From: Aphelocoma coerulescens
Lineage: Eukaryota; Chordata; Aves; Passeriformes; Corvidae
DNA: 64,000 bases
Assembly (NCBI RefSeq): GCF_041296385.1
Contig: NC_091016.1
Location: 21,258,997 to 21,322,996 of the forward strand
Direction of reading: 5' to 3'
Both the position numbers and the translations under genes were made by a program. Shown piece by piece: positions 1-10,680 of this stretch. Numbering within the stretch: position 1 is the first letter of the stretch; the number at the start of each line of letters is the position of its first letter. The notes beneath the pieces are model-generated. The model saw only the letters and a program-made list of their open reading frames with translations, did not search any database and was not told the origin of the DNA.

Positions 1-1244
1 TAATGAGGAAAAGATCAAAACTCATGCAATTCATAAGCACTGTGTAAGAAAACAGGCCAAGTACAAAATCTTACATTTTGGGTGGAGCTACAAAATTGTA
101 TCATCATAATGATTTTCTACTGCCAAAAACAGCAAAAAAGGGAGCGAATAAAGCATTCTAATAATTCTTTTCACCAGATAGTAGGAAGTTAATACATGGA
201 AATATATTAATGAATTACTTATCACAGTAGACTTTGGAATATCCATAACAGCACAGATGAAGATTCTGGATTTTGCAATAAAATGCAGTTTTACAAGCAG
301 TAGCTTTCAAAAGGGTGTATAGTCTTCACAAAACATTTTCTGCCTCTTAAAATTCATCTGCACATTGAAAATATAATGTAATTCAACACCATGGCCTGTT
401 CTTTAAAATACACAATTCTCCTCTTATTTACTAATAATGACAGAGCTCCTTGTCGTGCCCTGGATTTGCAGGATATTTTGACAAGAAGTGCTTCAGTAAC
501 AGATGTTTCCAAACAGAATAACTTAATCATCTGTAACGTGCACATCTGCAGAATAGAAAAGTTTTAAGAGGATGAGCATACAAAAGAAGGAAAAAAGATG
601 AAGGGCTATAGAGAACAGAGAATTGAAATGGCATGAGAAAAACAAAGTGAGAAGAACAATAAATAATATGGAGAATGGGTGATTAACTAGATAGACACAA
701 GAACGAGGGGTGCATGTAAATACAACCTCTGAATGGGCAATTAGCTGGAAGAACAAATAGAAAACCCTCACAGCCCAGGAAACTCCTCCTAATTTGTAAA
801 AGTGGACACCCACCTTGCTCACCCGGTTCACACATTCCCTGGGGAACTGTGTACACGTTTACTACCGTGGTACTCTCTGCTCCCTGACATCCTGCAATTC
901 ATAATCATTTCTTCTGACAGTCCTACATTTGAGTATAACTGAATTCAGTGCCATTGCTCTATGAGTTATTGCCTACAGAAGCAAAGCTGTGTACTAGAAA
1001 ACTAACCTAAATCTCTCCTGCACTGTGTGCCACAAGCTGAGCAATCTTTCAGAGCACCATCCAAAAACATGTCCTGTACCTTTTCATATTGAAAAAAAGT
1101 ATCAGACTGGGAAATAAGAGCCAGCTATTTAACAATTAACATTATTAGTGGTATAATGTATCAATTAATAAAAAACCTACAGTCCTATTCTGCTGACTTA
1201 TATAAAAATATAGAAAATTTATTTCCAGAAATTATAGCAATACA

Positions 1245-1262
1245 ATAATAATAATAATAAAA
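1245..1262. repeat. (TAA)n microsatellite
   Basis: Short AATAATAATAATAATAA tract. Confidence 0.85.
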
Positions 1263-4200
1263 CCCCTCACAACCCAAAAGATGAAATAACTGGTAAGACT
1301 GGAGATGTCTCTGACAAAAGCATATTGAATATTAAAACCAGCAGCCTTTACAGCTACCTGGATTTTTTCAGATGTTAATGTTTTGGAATCATTAAAACTG
1401 AAAAAAATAGGAATTTAAATTAAGTCGATAGTAGCCTTTAAGTTACAGCAGTGAAAAATATTAAAATATAGCACACCTGCTTTTGTTCAAAAGTCCTTCA
1501 GAAGCTGTTATTGAACTGCAATGTAAATTTTATTGGGAGGAAGTTCTATCTCAGAAATACTACAGAAAAATCCCATTCAGTTCACTAGGATTCACTGCTA
1601 TTTATAATTTATGCTTTACAGTTTACGATTAAAGGGTAAAAATGACTTCCTTCTTTGAAAAAGAGAAATGTTTTGGGGCTTTTAAAAATTTTTTTTTCAT
1701 AAATTATTCTTAGGCAAGTTTTAAGGATTAGTTTATCAGTTCTGTATATAATGTAGAAGAGCTCTACAGCTACCAACTTATTTTTTACAGAATGATTAAT
1801 GCAAAAAAATGCTGTTACATTCATATTATTTAAAAGAAGAGAGTTCACGGCAGTCTTATTGTTAAATGAGTTCTTTGCCCTGTGAACACTAATACAGAAA
1901 CCACAGCAGCTATTTCTGTTCATAAAATAAGCTTTTCCCTTTCTCCTGCTGCAGCCCCAACATTGACCTACAGGTACCTGCAATTTAAAAGGACCATTTA
2001 ATTCACTGCCTGACAGACAACTTAATTTTGTAAACCTGCAGCTCTGAAGAACACAATGAAGTTATTTAAGGATGTACAAACCCAACATTTCAGCAACAGT
2101 ATTTTCTGACTGACGTGAGACAGATTTCTCATGATGTGTGGTTTTATGGGCGTATCAATCTTCTAACCTAGCACAAAATATTTAGCATTCCAGACAGTTC
2201 CATAAAATTGGCATGAACAGCCTCCATAGTATTGTTAATGAGACACAAGCTCAGTACTGACCTGATATCTGATTAACATTTTAGAAGTTTAAAAAATTCT
2301 GCCCTTCAAACAAGGAAGAGCCCAAAATGCCACCTCTTCTGCAAGACAGGACATCAGCTAAAGGGGAAGGCATGACCATGCGTAGAAAAAGTTGCTACCA
2401 AAATCTTAGTTCTGTCAGCTGACACTTATTCCTTTGATTTGCATGAGCAGAAGACAGGCTTTGGGGGAAAGGAGAAGAGGAAGAGGTATTTTATTCCCTA
2501 GGTTTGTAATTCACAGCAGGAGAAGGTGTTTACATTCACATTTTCCTTTTTCTTCTCTCAAGCTTGTTTATGTTTAGTTTAAGTCTTTGGATTTGTTTTA
2601 AAGCTATCTGTCTAAATTCAAACCTTCATCCTGACCTTAACTCTGTTACTAGGCTAGTTATAAGTAATGACTGCCACTCCCAACACTGAGGTTATATTAA
2701 CATGACTAATTTCTAACTAACAGGAATGGAAAAAAAAATCCAACATGGAGACCAGATTTACTTCTATCAACATAAAATCTGGATTAATACACATCCAGCT
2801 CTCAGCAGAATCAAATGGAAAGGCACTCAATTATCAAAGTGTTTAGCAAATTAATACTCCAGTTCTGGATGCTGTTGCTTTGAAACAAATTGTGTCCCAC
2901 TAAACCCCATTATATTGTCTAATAAGCATTTTTAAGGACTGCTTAGAGCAATAAATCTCTGTAATCTAAATATTAAAATATAGAAATTGCTCATGAAACA
3001 TCTGGTTGCTGAAAAACTCCAGTGCAGAGAAGAAAGCAGTGTAGTACTTACCGTACTGAAAGTTCACAAAACCCTGCTCAGTACACACAAGCACCACAGG
3101 GAGATGGAACTCATCACCCAAGTTCATTTCTAACAACAAAACCACTATAAACAAACTGTAAAGAAAAATAACTTATGAGTATTGTATACCAAGGATATTT
3201 TGTCGAGAGGTTATGTTACTTCTGAATGAGACCAAGAACTTGTGACTGCTAATCCAATCCAGTAGGTACATTCCTCCTCTTTGCAATCTTCTAATTGGAG
3301 GCTTATTACTTTGTGTTTGCACATTCTCTTTTGATCATCAAAACTTACTTAAAAATGAAACCTAGAAGCCATTTAAATTTATCTTTGACACATCATTTAG
3401 TCCAAAAGAGATTAAAAACTGAAAACACCTGTTATATTGTGGTTTTACTCCTGGGGGGTTTCCTTACATTAGTAACTCTATTTTCAGAGGAGTTTTCTGA
3501 TTTTATTAAGGAAGTTAAGAAAAAAGCAATATTGCTTTTCCTAAGAAAAAAAGGAATTTACCAGCAGCAGGCAATCTCATTACAGTTCTGCTCAAAAAGT
3601 TGCTTGTCTTACACTTGGAAGTTTTTTTCTAATTGAGATTTCAGTAGTAGAAAAGAATAGCGTCCTGTGGCAGACCAAGAAAATGCTTCTGAGAGTTTTC
3701 ATGATTTTATATATTTTAGTGAGTGGAAACAGAAAATATTTGGGTTTATAAGTGATAATTTTTTTACTTTTTTATTATTTTGTTTTTAATATGAGGAAGA
3801 TATATCTTTATGTCTTGGTAATTACAAGCATTTCCTTTATTATACTGAAAAGTCTCTCTGAATTTAAGAACAGTTTAAATTAAACATTTGCCCCAAGAAA
3901 TTTTTCTCGTTTTTAATACAAATGCTGTATTTTTGTCTTGTAAAGTTATTAATTGAAAAATCTATTAGCAAATGGCACATTAAGAATAACTTCAGATCAT
4001 TGTTTTTCTTTATGGGTTATAAAATTATTAAGGAATGTTATGTTAATATCTTTTAACTCTTACCAACTACAAATGAAACCTGTGCAGTTTGTTGTTTAGC
4101 TTTTTCTCTATTTGAATAAAGCCAGTCCTCTGGCCTGCAAAACCTGTTAGGAAGGGAAACAAAAAAAACAACCCAAAACTCAAATCTACCATACTTACTA

Positions 4201-4358
4201 TCAATAATTTTGTTGACACCATTCAGGAATTCCATAGACTCAAAATAAAATCACAGTCCTTTTTCTCCTTTCAGAATATAGCCTCTTAATCCAAATAATA
4301 TCAGAGAAGTTAAAATTTAGTCCATTCATCTGGCAAATGTTTCCCTCTGTTTCATAAA

Positions 4359-4364
4359 CATGCA
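4359..4364 (-). promoter_or_regulatory. UGCAUG motif downstream of SS3 microexon
   Basis: Sense-strand TGCATG about 645 nt after the microexon donor. Downstream sites tend to favour inclusion, but distant single motifs are common by chance. Confidence 0.25.
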
Positions 4365-5007
4365 TATCACAGAGAAAAATTGTTCAATTCAGGGTTTTTT
4401 TACATAATTAGAGTGTAAAAAATCATCATAGAAATATGGTTATTCTCAGACTTAATAATGTCCTTACTGCAATGTATGACGTTTCCATAAATCAAAGATT
4501 TAGCAAAACTCAATTGTGCTATAACCAGCCAGTAAATACAGTTAATTGTCTAGGAGGATTGTAAAATAGAAATTTTTGTAGTAAAAACTATTATGTTACA
4601 ACAGTCTAACCACAGGTTGAAGGTCAAATGTCAGGAAAATTAGGAGGAGGACATGGGGGGAAAAATGTGTGACAGCTTATCAGAAATGCTGGTTCAAAAA
4701 TTCTTTGGCTACTGTAAATAAAATAGCCTATCTAGAATAATACAGCACTACAAGCAGCATTTCCTCCAGGCTTGTTTACAACCTGTAGAATGCTTCCTTT
4801 TTAATATTCCAGTTAATGCTATGTCCTATGGGAAGGACAAAAAACAAGTGCTAAAGATATGATGACTTTTTACACAGTGATAATTAATCATCACATTTCA
4901 TTAATAAATTATCAAGTGCTTGCAAGCTGTCCACAATCTTTGCCATTCTAGTTTGCATATTTTACAATGGTGGAATAACATTTTAAAAAGTTTGAATAGG
5001 CACTTAC

Positions 5008-5034
5008 TGGAATTACAGTTAATCCTGATACAGT
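5008..5034 (-). CDS. NRXN1: NRXN1 SS3 microexon (27 nt)
   Basis: Alternatively spliced microexon at neurexin splice site 3, inserted inside LNS4. Seen: acceptor cttccccatctag|ACTG and donor ATTCCA|GTAAGTGC flank exactly 27 nt. Read in phase 1 after the G left by the exon ending at 7241, it encodes DCIRINCN plus a Ser codon completed by the next exon. This is the SS3 insert known from mammalian NRXN1. It adds two cysteines and keeps the frame whether it is included or skipped. It is far too short to appear as an open frame on its own and was placed from protein recall plus splice sites. The next constant exon (expected to begin the KGPETLFAGY stretch) was not found in 1-5007, so it should lie beyond the low-coordinate edge. 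A sense-strand UGCAUG lies about 100 nt upstream of the acceptor. Confidence 0.95.
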
Positions 5035-5133
5035 CTAGATGGGGAAGAATAGATGAAAAATGAAAATTTATCCTTCAAGGTAATAGCTGCAGACATCCAA
5101 TAAAATCACAGTCCACCCTTCCGGGGACAGACA

Positions 5134-5139
5134 CATGCA
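5134..5139 (-). promoter_or_regulatory. UGCAUG (RBFOX-type) motif upstream of SS3 microexon
   Basis: Sense-strand TGCATG about 100 nt before the microexon acceptor. RBFOX proteins are known to bind UGCAUG and, from upstream positions, to favour skipping in many neuronal exons. The motif is seen; a role here is inference. Confidence 0.4.
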
Positions 5140-6024
5140 AATATGGCCACTCCATATCATCAGTCTTTATGTACTGTTATAACCCAGATATACTGCGAGA
5201 GGTCTTTACCCATAGAAACGACAAATAGGGTAAAAAAATGGCCAATTTCAAACAAAGCTACATGGTGACAAATCTAAGTGAAAAGTCAGGATTAAAAGTC
5301 AAAGATGCTTAACTGAGGCAGGCTGCAACTTTCTCCCCATCTGTGAAAGAACAGGTAATTTCTCTCAGTGCAATTAGAAAGTGCTCCGTCACAATGGGTC
5401 ATAGAGCAGGCCAGGCCACAGTCAGACACCTTGGACAAGTTGTGGATAGTATAACCTCAAAGGCTCATCTTCAAAAGCTAAGGATTGACAGACAGAGCTC
5501 ATCACCCAGCCCCAGAAATAAGGGTTTGTGGGTTCACGTATCCTTCATGTCTAGATTTTAGAAATGAACAATGACTACTTTAAAGTTATAATAATACAGA
5601 GAGAAAAAAAAAAAATCACATATTTATAAATACTCATTAGAGAATGAAGAGAATCCTTTCTATTTTAAGATTTTTTTTTTGCCTGACTAAAAAAAAAATT
5701 AAATAAAAAAGAGAAAGAAAAAAAAGGGGGCGTGGGAGGAAGGAACAGTATTACTGGGGCATGGATTTATTTACTTTTTATTGACTTTCATGAATGATAG
5801 AAGTAGGCAGAGGGTGGTGTTTTGTATGTAAAGTGAACAACCTGCTCTGTGCACGCTCCTCTGCTGGGCCACCTGCATTTATCTATTACTGGAAAAAGAA
5901 AAAAAAACCAACCCCCAAACCCTACACCGCACTACTTGGTTTGTATGGCTACTCCTGGCTTACACCTTTGAGGAACGTATATACCATCAAACCTAGATTT
6001 TGTTTCCATATAGCTGAGTTTGTC

Positions 6025-6170
6025 ATGTGTCGTCAACCGCATCAGAAAAGTGGTTGCAAACAGCCAAGGAGCAGCAGCTGCACACCCCCTTTACAGAAAG
6101 CGCTCGGAGCCTCCCGCCGCGGCCTCCACTCCAGGGGGGACCGGCAGGGAAGGGTCACCCGCGACACCCT
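6025..6170. promoter_or_regulatory. Small CpG-rich patch in the SS3-proximal intron
   Basis: About ten CpG dinucleotides between 6028 and 6167, including GCGCTCGG, CCCGCCGCGG and CCCGCGAC, in an otherwise AT-rich, CpG-poor intron. A MEF2-type motif (TTAAAAATAG, 6335-6344) and a CCCC/GGGG inverted repeat follow. It could be an intronic enhancer or a minor promoter; nothing in the sequence proves either. Confidence 0.35.
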
Positions 6171-7240
6171 TTGCTCCTCCTCCTCCCTCCTCATCATTAA
6201 ACACCAGGGCAGAGTTTCAGTGAGTGACACTTGGATGAAGGGGAGGGTTAGGTGGTTATTTTCTTACCCCCCCCCAAGCCCCACTAGTGCTTTCTGGAAA
6301 TCTGTGACTAAAGCAATAAAGTGCTTGGTTCCCTTTAAAAATAGCATCCCCCTGAAGGGGAATAACTGCATAGAATGTGCATTTTCCTGAACTCCTGTTC
6401 TCTTTCAGGTCCTGGCTTGGATTTATTCATAAGCTTGGCTGAAGCGCTTTTATTTCTTTATTTACTTTTTTTTTAACACTACAGAAAAACATAACCTGAC
6501 ATTTTGTCCGTCATATTTCAAATGAGGAAACCAGTTTTCTTTTTTATTTTTTTCTGTAAAAGGGCTTGTGCCTCCTGTGTTCACAAGGCTGTTTGCTGAG
6601 GGCCGCAGTCTTTGGGCATTGAAGGGTTGTGTTATCGTTCGATACTACAAAAATACCACTACAGAATTGTTTAAAAAAGAGGAGATGGATTTAATATAGA
6701 TTTGACACCTAAAAAAAGGAGACCAAGAAATCCATCAGTGGGAGTATCTAACTGCAACATTTTCAGTGTTAAAACCAGAATGTCTTTGATATGTTTGCAT
6801 GTCGTAGATTAATTGGTGCAGGTAAAACTGAGCTGACCTACATATACGTTGTTTCCGCTTGCACATTGAAACTGTGGAATTGCTTTTCTGAAGAAATTGT
6901 GGAGGGAGACCAATATTCCAGAACCAAAAAAACCAATTCAGCCAAAAAAATGCCACTGATGAACTTGTCTTCTTTTTTTAGAATACACAACAGTACAAAA
7001 ATATTGTGATGGGTAATGTTAAGACTAAATAAAGAATACAAAAATGCAAAAGGAAACAAAATAAATCGTAATAATGGCCGTGTATTTGTGTATGTACATA
7101 TGCAAATGCCGCACTGACGTGTGTTTATATATCATTTCAGTTTACTTTTAATGTTAAAACAGGCTGTTTCATAAATGTTTGCAAGCAAAAAGAAAAAAAT
7201 GTAAAGAAAATGTTAATTTCTTGGAGGAAGAGGTTGTTAC

Positions 7241-7444
7241 CTAGGTTGACCGTTAGCTTAACTCGTCCTGCATCCAGCTCTAACCGAAGGGTGTCTGCAG
7301 ATTCCCTGGAAGTTGTTGCCATTAAAATGCCATAAGCTCGCTGAGACCTGAACCTTAAAGAAACATCTTCGGCCTCTGTGTGCATCACAACAGGAAGCTG
7401 TATTTTCATAAACATACTTCCATCATAGCTTAAAATTGTTGCCT
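7241..7444 (-). CDS. NRXN1: NRXN1 alpha exon: first part of LNS4 (204 nt)
   Basis: Internal coding exon that starts LNS4, directly after EGF-like domain B. Seen: acceptor ctttctgtttccag|AGGC and donor AACCTAG|GTAACAAC. Length is 204 nt (68 codons), phase 1 in and out. The split Glu from 14606 is completed and the frame continues [20 protein letters not shown], then an LNS-type segment with [20 protein letters not shown] and [18 protein letters not shown]. The last base is a G that is the first base of the next codon. Joined to the microexon at 5034 it gives Asp; joined to the following exon it should give Gly, which is the known SS3-plus versus SS3-minus difference. The exon therefore ends exactly at alternative splice site 3. 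No truncation or missing residue was seen. Confidence 0.97.
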
Positions 7445-7596
7445 CTGGAAACAGAAAGGAGAAAATCAGTTGTTAAAGAATTATATTCTGTCTACTGAAA
7501 CTCCTTAGACATAAGATGGTAAATGAATATTCAGTCAGCATGACACAGAAAAGTTACATTTTACTTTTCATTATTATTACTGGGAAACACAGGCAA

Positions 7597-7650
7597 GTTG
7601 GGTTTGGGTTTTTTGTTAGGGGTTTTTTTGATTTGTTTTTGTTTATAAGT
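7597..7650. repeat. G/T-rich low-complexity patch
   Basis: Plus-strand G/T-rich tract with GGGTTTGGGTTTTTT-type words; the opposite strand orientation of the A/C-rich patches. Confidence 0.75.
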
Positions 7651-7706
7651 GGCATATCTTGGTGCTTTTAAAAGAAACTAAATTGCTCTTTAATGACCCA
7701 GCCAGC

Positions 7707-7716
7707 CATGCATGCA
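7707..7716 (-). promoter_or_regulatory. Overlapping double UGCAUG motif before the LNS4 exon
   Basis: TGCATGCATG on the sense strand, about 263 nt upstream of the acceptor at 7444; two overlapping RBFOX-type motifs. Confidence 0.35.
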
Positions 7717-8683
7717 TCTTCAACAAGATCGGTCAAATCACCTGTAAGGCAATGCTTGAAATAATGGACCTGTACTACTCAAAATAGGTCAAATCAGCAG
7801 AAGAGATTCAGGTAAACCTTACAGACTAACAAAAGCCCATGTCTGATTGTCATTCCCCCTAGATAACCACCTTAGGATGCTTCCTGTATAAACCTATTGG
7901 CATTGCTACAACCGTGAGTTACAATTATCATCCAGTGAGCAAAAATCCTCCTGAAATGGGTGAGAGTCCCCAGCAAAGTATGGATGGGGCACAGGTTGTT
8001 TCATGACTACAAAAACCATGGTATGGACTCAAAAAAGCTTATATGAACACTACGACAGCCTCAGCAAGAGGATTGAGACTGGACTTGGCATATTGAGGGT
8101 AACATGTTAAAACCCCCCAAGACAAGCAAAGAGCTGTCACTTTCAGACATTCCAGGAAACCCTCCCGGCCAGAGACTCTGGCACAGAGCAGTCACAGTCT
8201 GTTAGACCCCAGAGCAACCAGTCACAAGCCTTCTTTTCCCAGCTTCCAGGCTGGTAACGAGAAAGGTAGCAAAGAGACTGCTCACAGGGAAGGCACTGCA
8301 GTTCCTAGAAAGCAAAGGAAATGTATTTCTGAAACATATTAAAAAGTCCTTTTTGGCAGGACAATTTAACACTGTGGGCAGAGAACAACTATGGGAAGCT
8401 TCTCTGTGCTTCAATTTGCTTCGGTGTAGCGGAGACACTTATCTAAAACAAAGTTTACTCTGGTGTCAACATGCAATAATATTTTCAAGGACTACTACTA
8501 TTGATGCTATGCGTAGTAAGTCTCACAACTATGTTTGCCAAAATTGTTCCCATAGCATATCTTGTAGGCTGTTAAAGACAGATAAGCTCTTCAAGACTTC
8601 TGGCCTACGCGGTCCGTGGAAGGACAAAATGTTCTATTAAATCCATGAGAGGCAAAAGTGCTAGATTATATTTTCACTAGTAC

Positions 8684-8890
8684 AATCATAGAACGGCTTG
8701 GGTTAGAAGGAACCCTAAAGATCACCCACTTCTAATACATCTGCCATGGGCAGGGACACCTTCCACTTGACCAGGTTGCTCCAAGCCCCATCCAACCTGG
8801 CCTTGAACACTTCCAGGGGTGGGGCATCCACAGCTTCTCTGGACAACCTTCTCCTGTGTAAAGAATTTTAAATTCCTCCAATATAAATTT
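8684..8890 (-). mobile_element. CR1 LINE 3' fragment
   Basis: 5'-truncated tail of a chicken repeat 1 (CR1) non-LTR retrotransposon. Read on the minus strand, the familiar avian CR1 3' region is present: the part corresponding to GGGGCATCCACAGCTTCTCT on the plus strand, the block around TGGGCAGGGACACCTTCCAC, and the terminal ATTCTATGAT-like motif at the 8684 end. The match decays at about 8860-8890. It is in the same orientation as NRXN1, diverged and non-coding. Confidence 0.85.
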
Positions 8891-9117
8891 GGAGAAAACA
8901 ATCTGATGTTGGAAAAAAAGTGGTTACTGAGACTGCTGTGAAAGTCTTTAGATATAAAAGGTTATTAGAATGCATTTACGTGTTTAATGATTTCTAACTA
9001 TGCAGGTAATCATGTTTTCAGCATATTCTGAATCTAAAATCATTCTGTGAAGTAGATGAAATACTTGCAACAACCCAAAAAGTAATTTCAAATCAAAGAG
9101 TTTTCAGTGGAAGCTGA

Positions 9118-9207
9118 TTGGCTTTTTGATTGTTTGGGGGTTTCTATTTGTTAGTTTGGGGGTTGGGTTTTTGTGGGTTTCCTTGTTTGTTTATTAGTAT
9201 TTTGGGG
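9118..9207. repeat. G/T-rich low-complexity patch
   Basis: Plus-strand tract with several GGGGG runs separated by T-rich words (TTTGGGGGTTTC, TTTGGGGGTTGGG). Confidence 0.8.
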
Positions 9208-9859
9208 AAGTAATGTATAGGGGCTTACAATTCCTTCCTATGCCTAGCTGTCTAGTCTGTGCATAAAAATCTCCCAAGATCTTTATCAAGGTAAGCATGA
9301 TTTAGGTAAAGAATTCCAGGAAAAACCCTGAAGTTACATGCTCATATAACAGAAAATATAAGATACTTTGTATTGTCCATAAAAATCCACCACATTAATA
9401 GTAGTCAGGGTTTTCATATACAGAGCAAACCCAACATTCATCAGTGCTAGAGTTCTGTTGCTAACAAATTATCTTAGGATAACGTAAAAGAGAGGTGTCA
9501 GAATCAGCACTGATACCGTTTGCCAACTTCCCCGTAATTATTCAAGTTTTTCTGAAAATTACAGAAAAAGGAGAGAAGGAACTTAATTGGAGCCTTAATT
9601 TAATTGGAGATGGCCTGTGAGTAACACCATGGTGAGCAGACCTGATGTGATTAGATACTTAATCCTCCTAAGCCATACTGTGCCAGTATTTTGGGAACAG
9701 ATGTTCCAAGAACAGACTAAAGATACTGAACAGAATATCAAATGACTTAAAAGCTCTGGGCAACGAGGAAGCCCCCTCATGTCAACTAGATGCTCTGAAT
9801 ATGTCAATATGTCCAAGGCACAAGCTTTCTAAGCACAAAGGTATCACAGGGGAAAGAAA

Positions 9860-10035
9860 AAGGCAAAAAAACCCCAAAACAACAAACAAAAAAACCACCC
9901 CCAAACTACCAACAAAATAACGCCAAACAAAACCAAGACACACAAAAACCCCAAATGAAAAGCAAATGAAAAACAACGAGCAAAACAAAAGCAAACAAAA
10001 AAAAAAACAACCCCCAAAACCCCCCCAACAAACAA
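9860..10035. repeat. A/C-rich low-complexity patch (T/G-rich in the transcript)
   Basis: Nearly T-free on the plus strand for about 170 nt, built of A runs and C runs without a fixed period. In the NRXN1 transcript this is a U/G-rich tract containing runs of four to seven G. Similar shorter patches occur elsewhere in the window. Confidence 0.9.
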
Positions 10036-10629
10036 AGTAGAACCAAGCACAAAAGTGGCAGGAATGGATTGCTAATTTACGAGGCCTGGTTAATAAAGCA
10101 GTGATCTGAATGACAGGAGGCAGCAGGTACACAAACCTTGAAGGAACAATTTAGCTAAAAATATGTATTAATTTTTGCCTCTTTTATGGTTTTTTTGCTT
10201 TGGACCAACTAATTCTAAGTAGGTGTCTCATCTTTACATGAAATCTACACTGCTAAATGTTCTCACATAAGTGTTGACAGAACGTCTTTTCTCTCTTGTT
10301 CAGCTTTCTCTTAATTATTAGATCAAATGATAATAGACTAAGTTTAGTTCAGGATGTGATATCCATTTAAAAAAAGAAGGAAAAGAGTAATAGTTTTACT
10401 ACCACTTCAGTGTTGGAATCATAGCACTGAAAAGAAAAACAGCAGAAAATCCTTATGATAAAATCACTGACAAGTTTTTTTGTGGCAGCAAATAAGTGCA
10501 TGCAGTAGAGTTATTAAGAAGAAATAAATGGCATTATACGATACAGAGATTTATATTAAAATGTTTTATACATTCATTCTTTGACAGTTTTATAAACCTG
10601 ACATTTAAAACTTTTCCTGCTCCTGTGGT

Positions 10630-10680
10630 AAAAAAACAGCCAACCAAAACACACAAATGAACCAAACTCCAAAACAACCC
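10630..10680. repeat. A/C-rich low-complexity patch
   Basis: Short plus-strand A/C-rich tract of the same type as 9860-10035, without a fixed repeat unit. Confidence 0.75.

Larger units (their letters stand above)
1..5007 (-). other. NRXN1: NRXN1 intron after SS3 (partial)
   Basis: Start of the intron following the SS3 microexon, running off the window edge. No further neurexin exon could be read here. It is AT-rich, with a short (TAA)n tract near 1245-1262. The only exon-like structure is the candidate at 3052-3155 described in the findings. Open frames in this stretch have no recognisable domain and look like chance. Confidence 0.85.
5035..7240 (-). other. NRXN1: NRXN1 intron between the LNS4 exon and SS3 (2206 nt)
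   Basis: The shortest intron in the window, bounded by the donor after 7241 and the acceptor before 5034. It holds an A-rich stretch (about 5601-5735), an unusual CpG-rich patch (about 6025-6170) and a MEF2-type motif near 6335. The sense strand has one UGCAUG at 5139-5134. No coding similarity was seen. Confidence 0.93.

Noticed and set aside
9782..10132. 116-codon minus-strand frame rich in F, G, V and C
   Set aside because: It is a translation of the A/C-rich low-complexity patch, not a protein.
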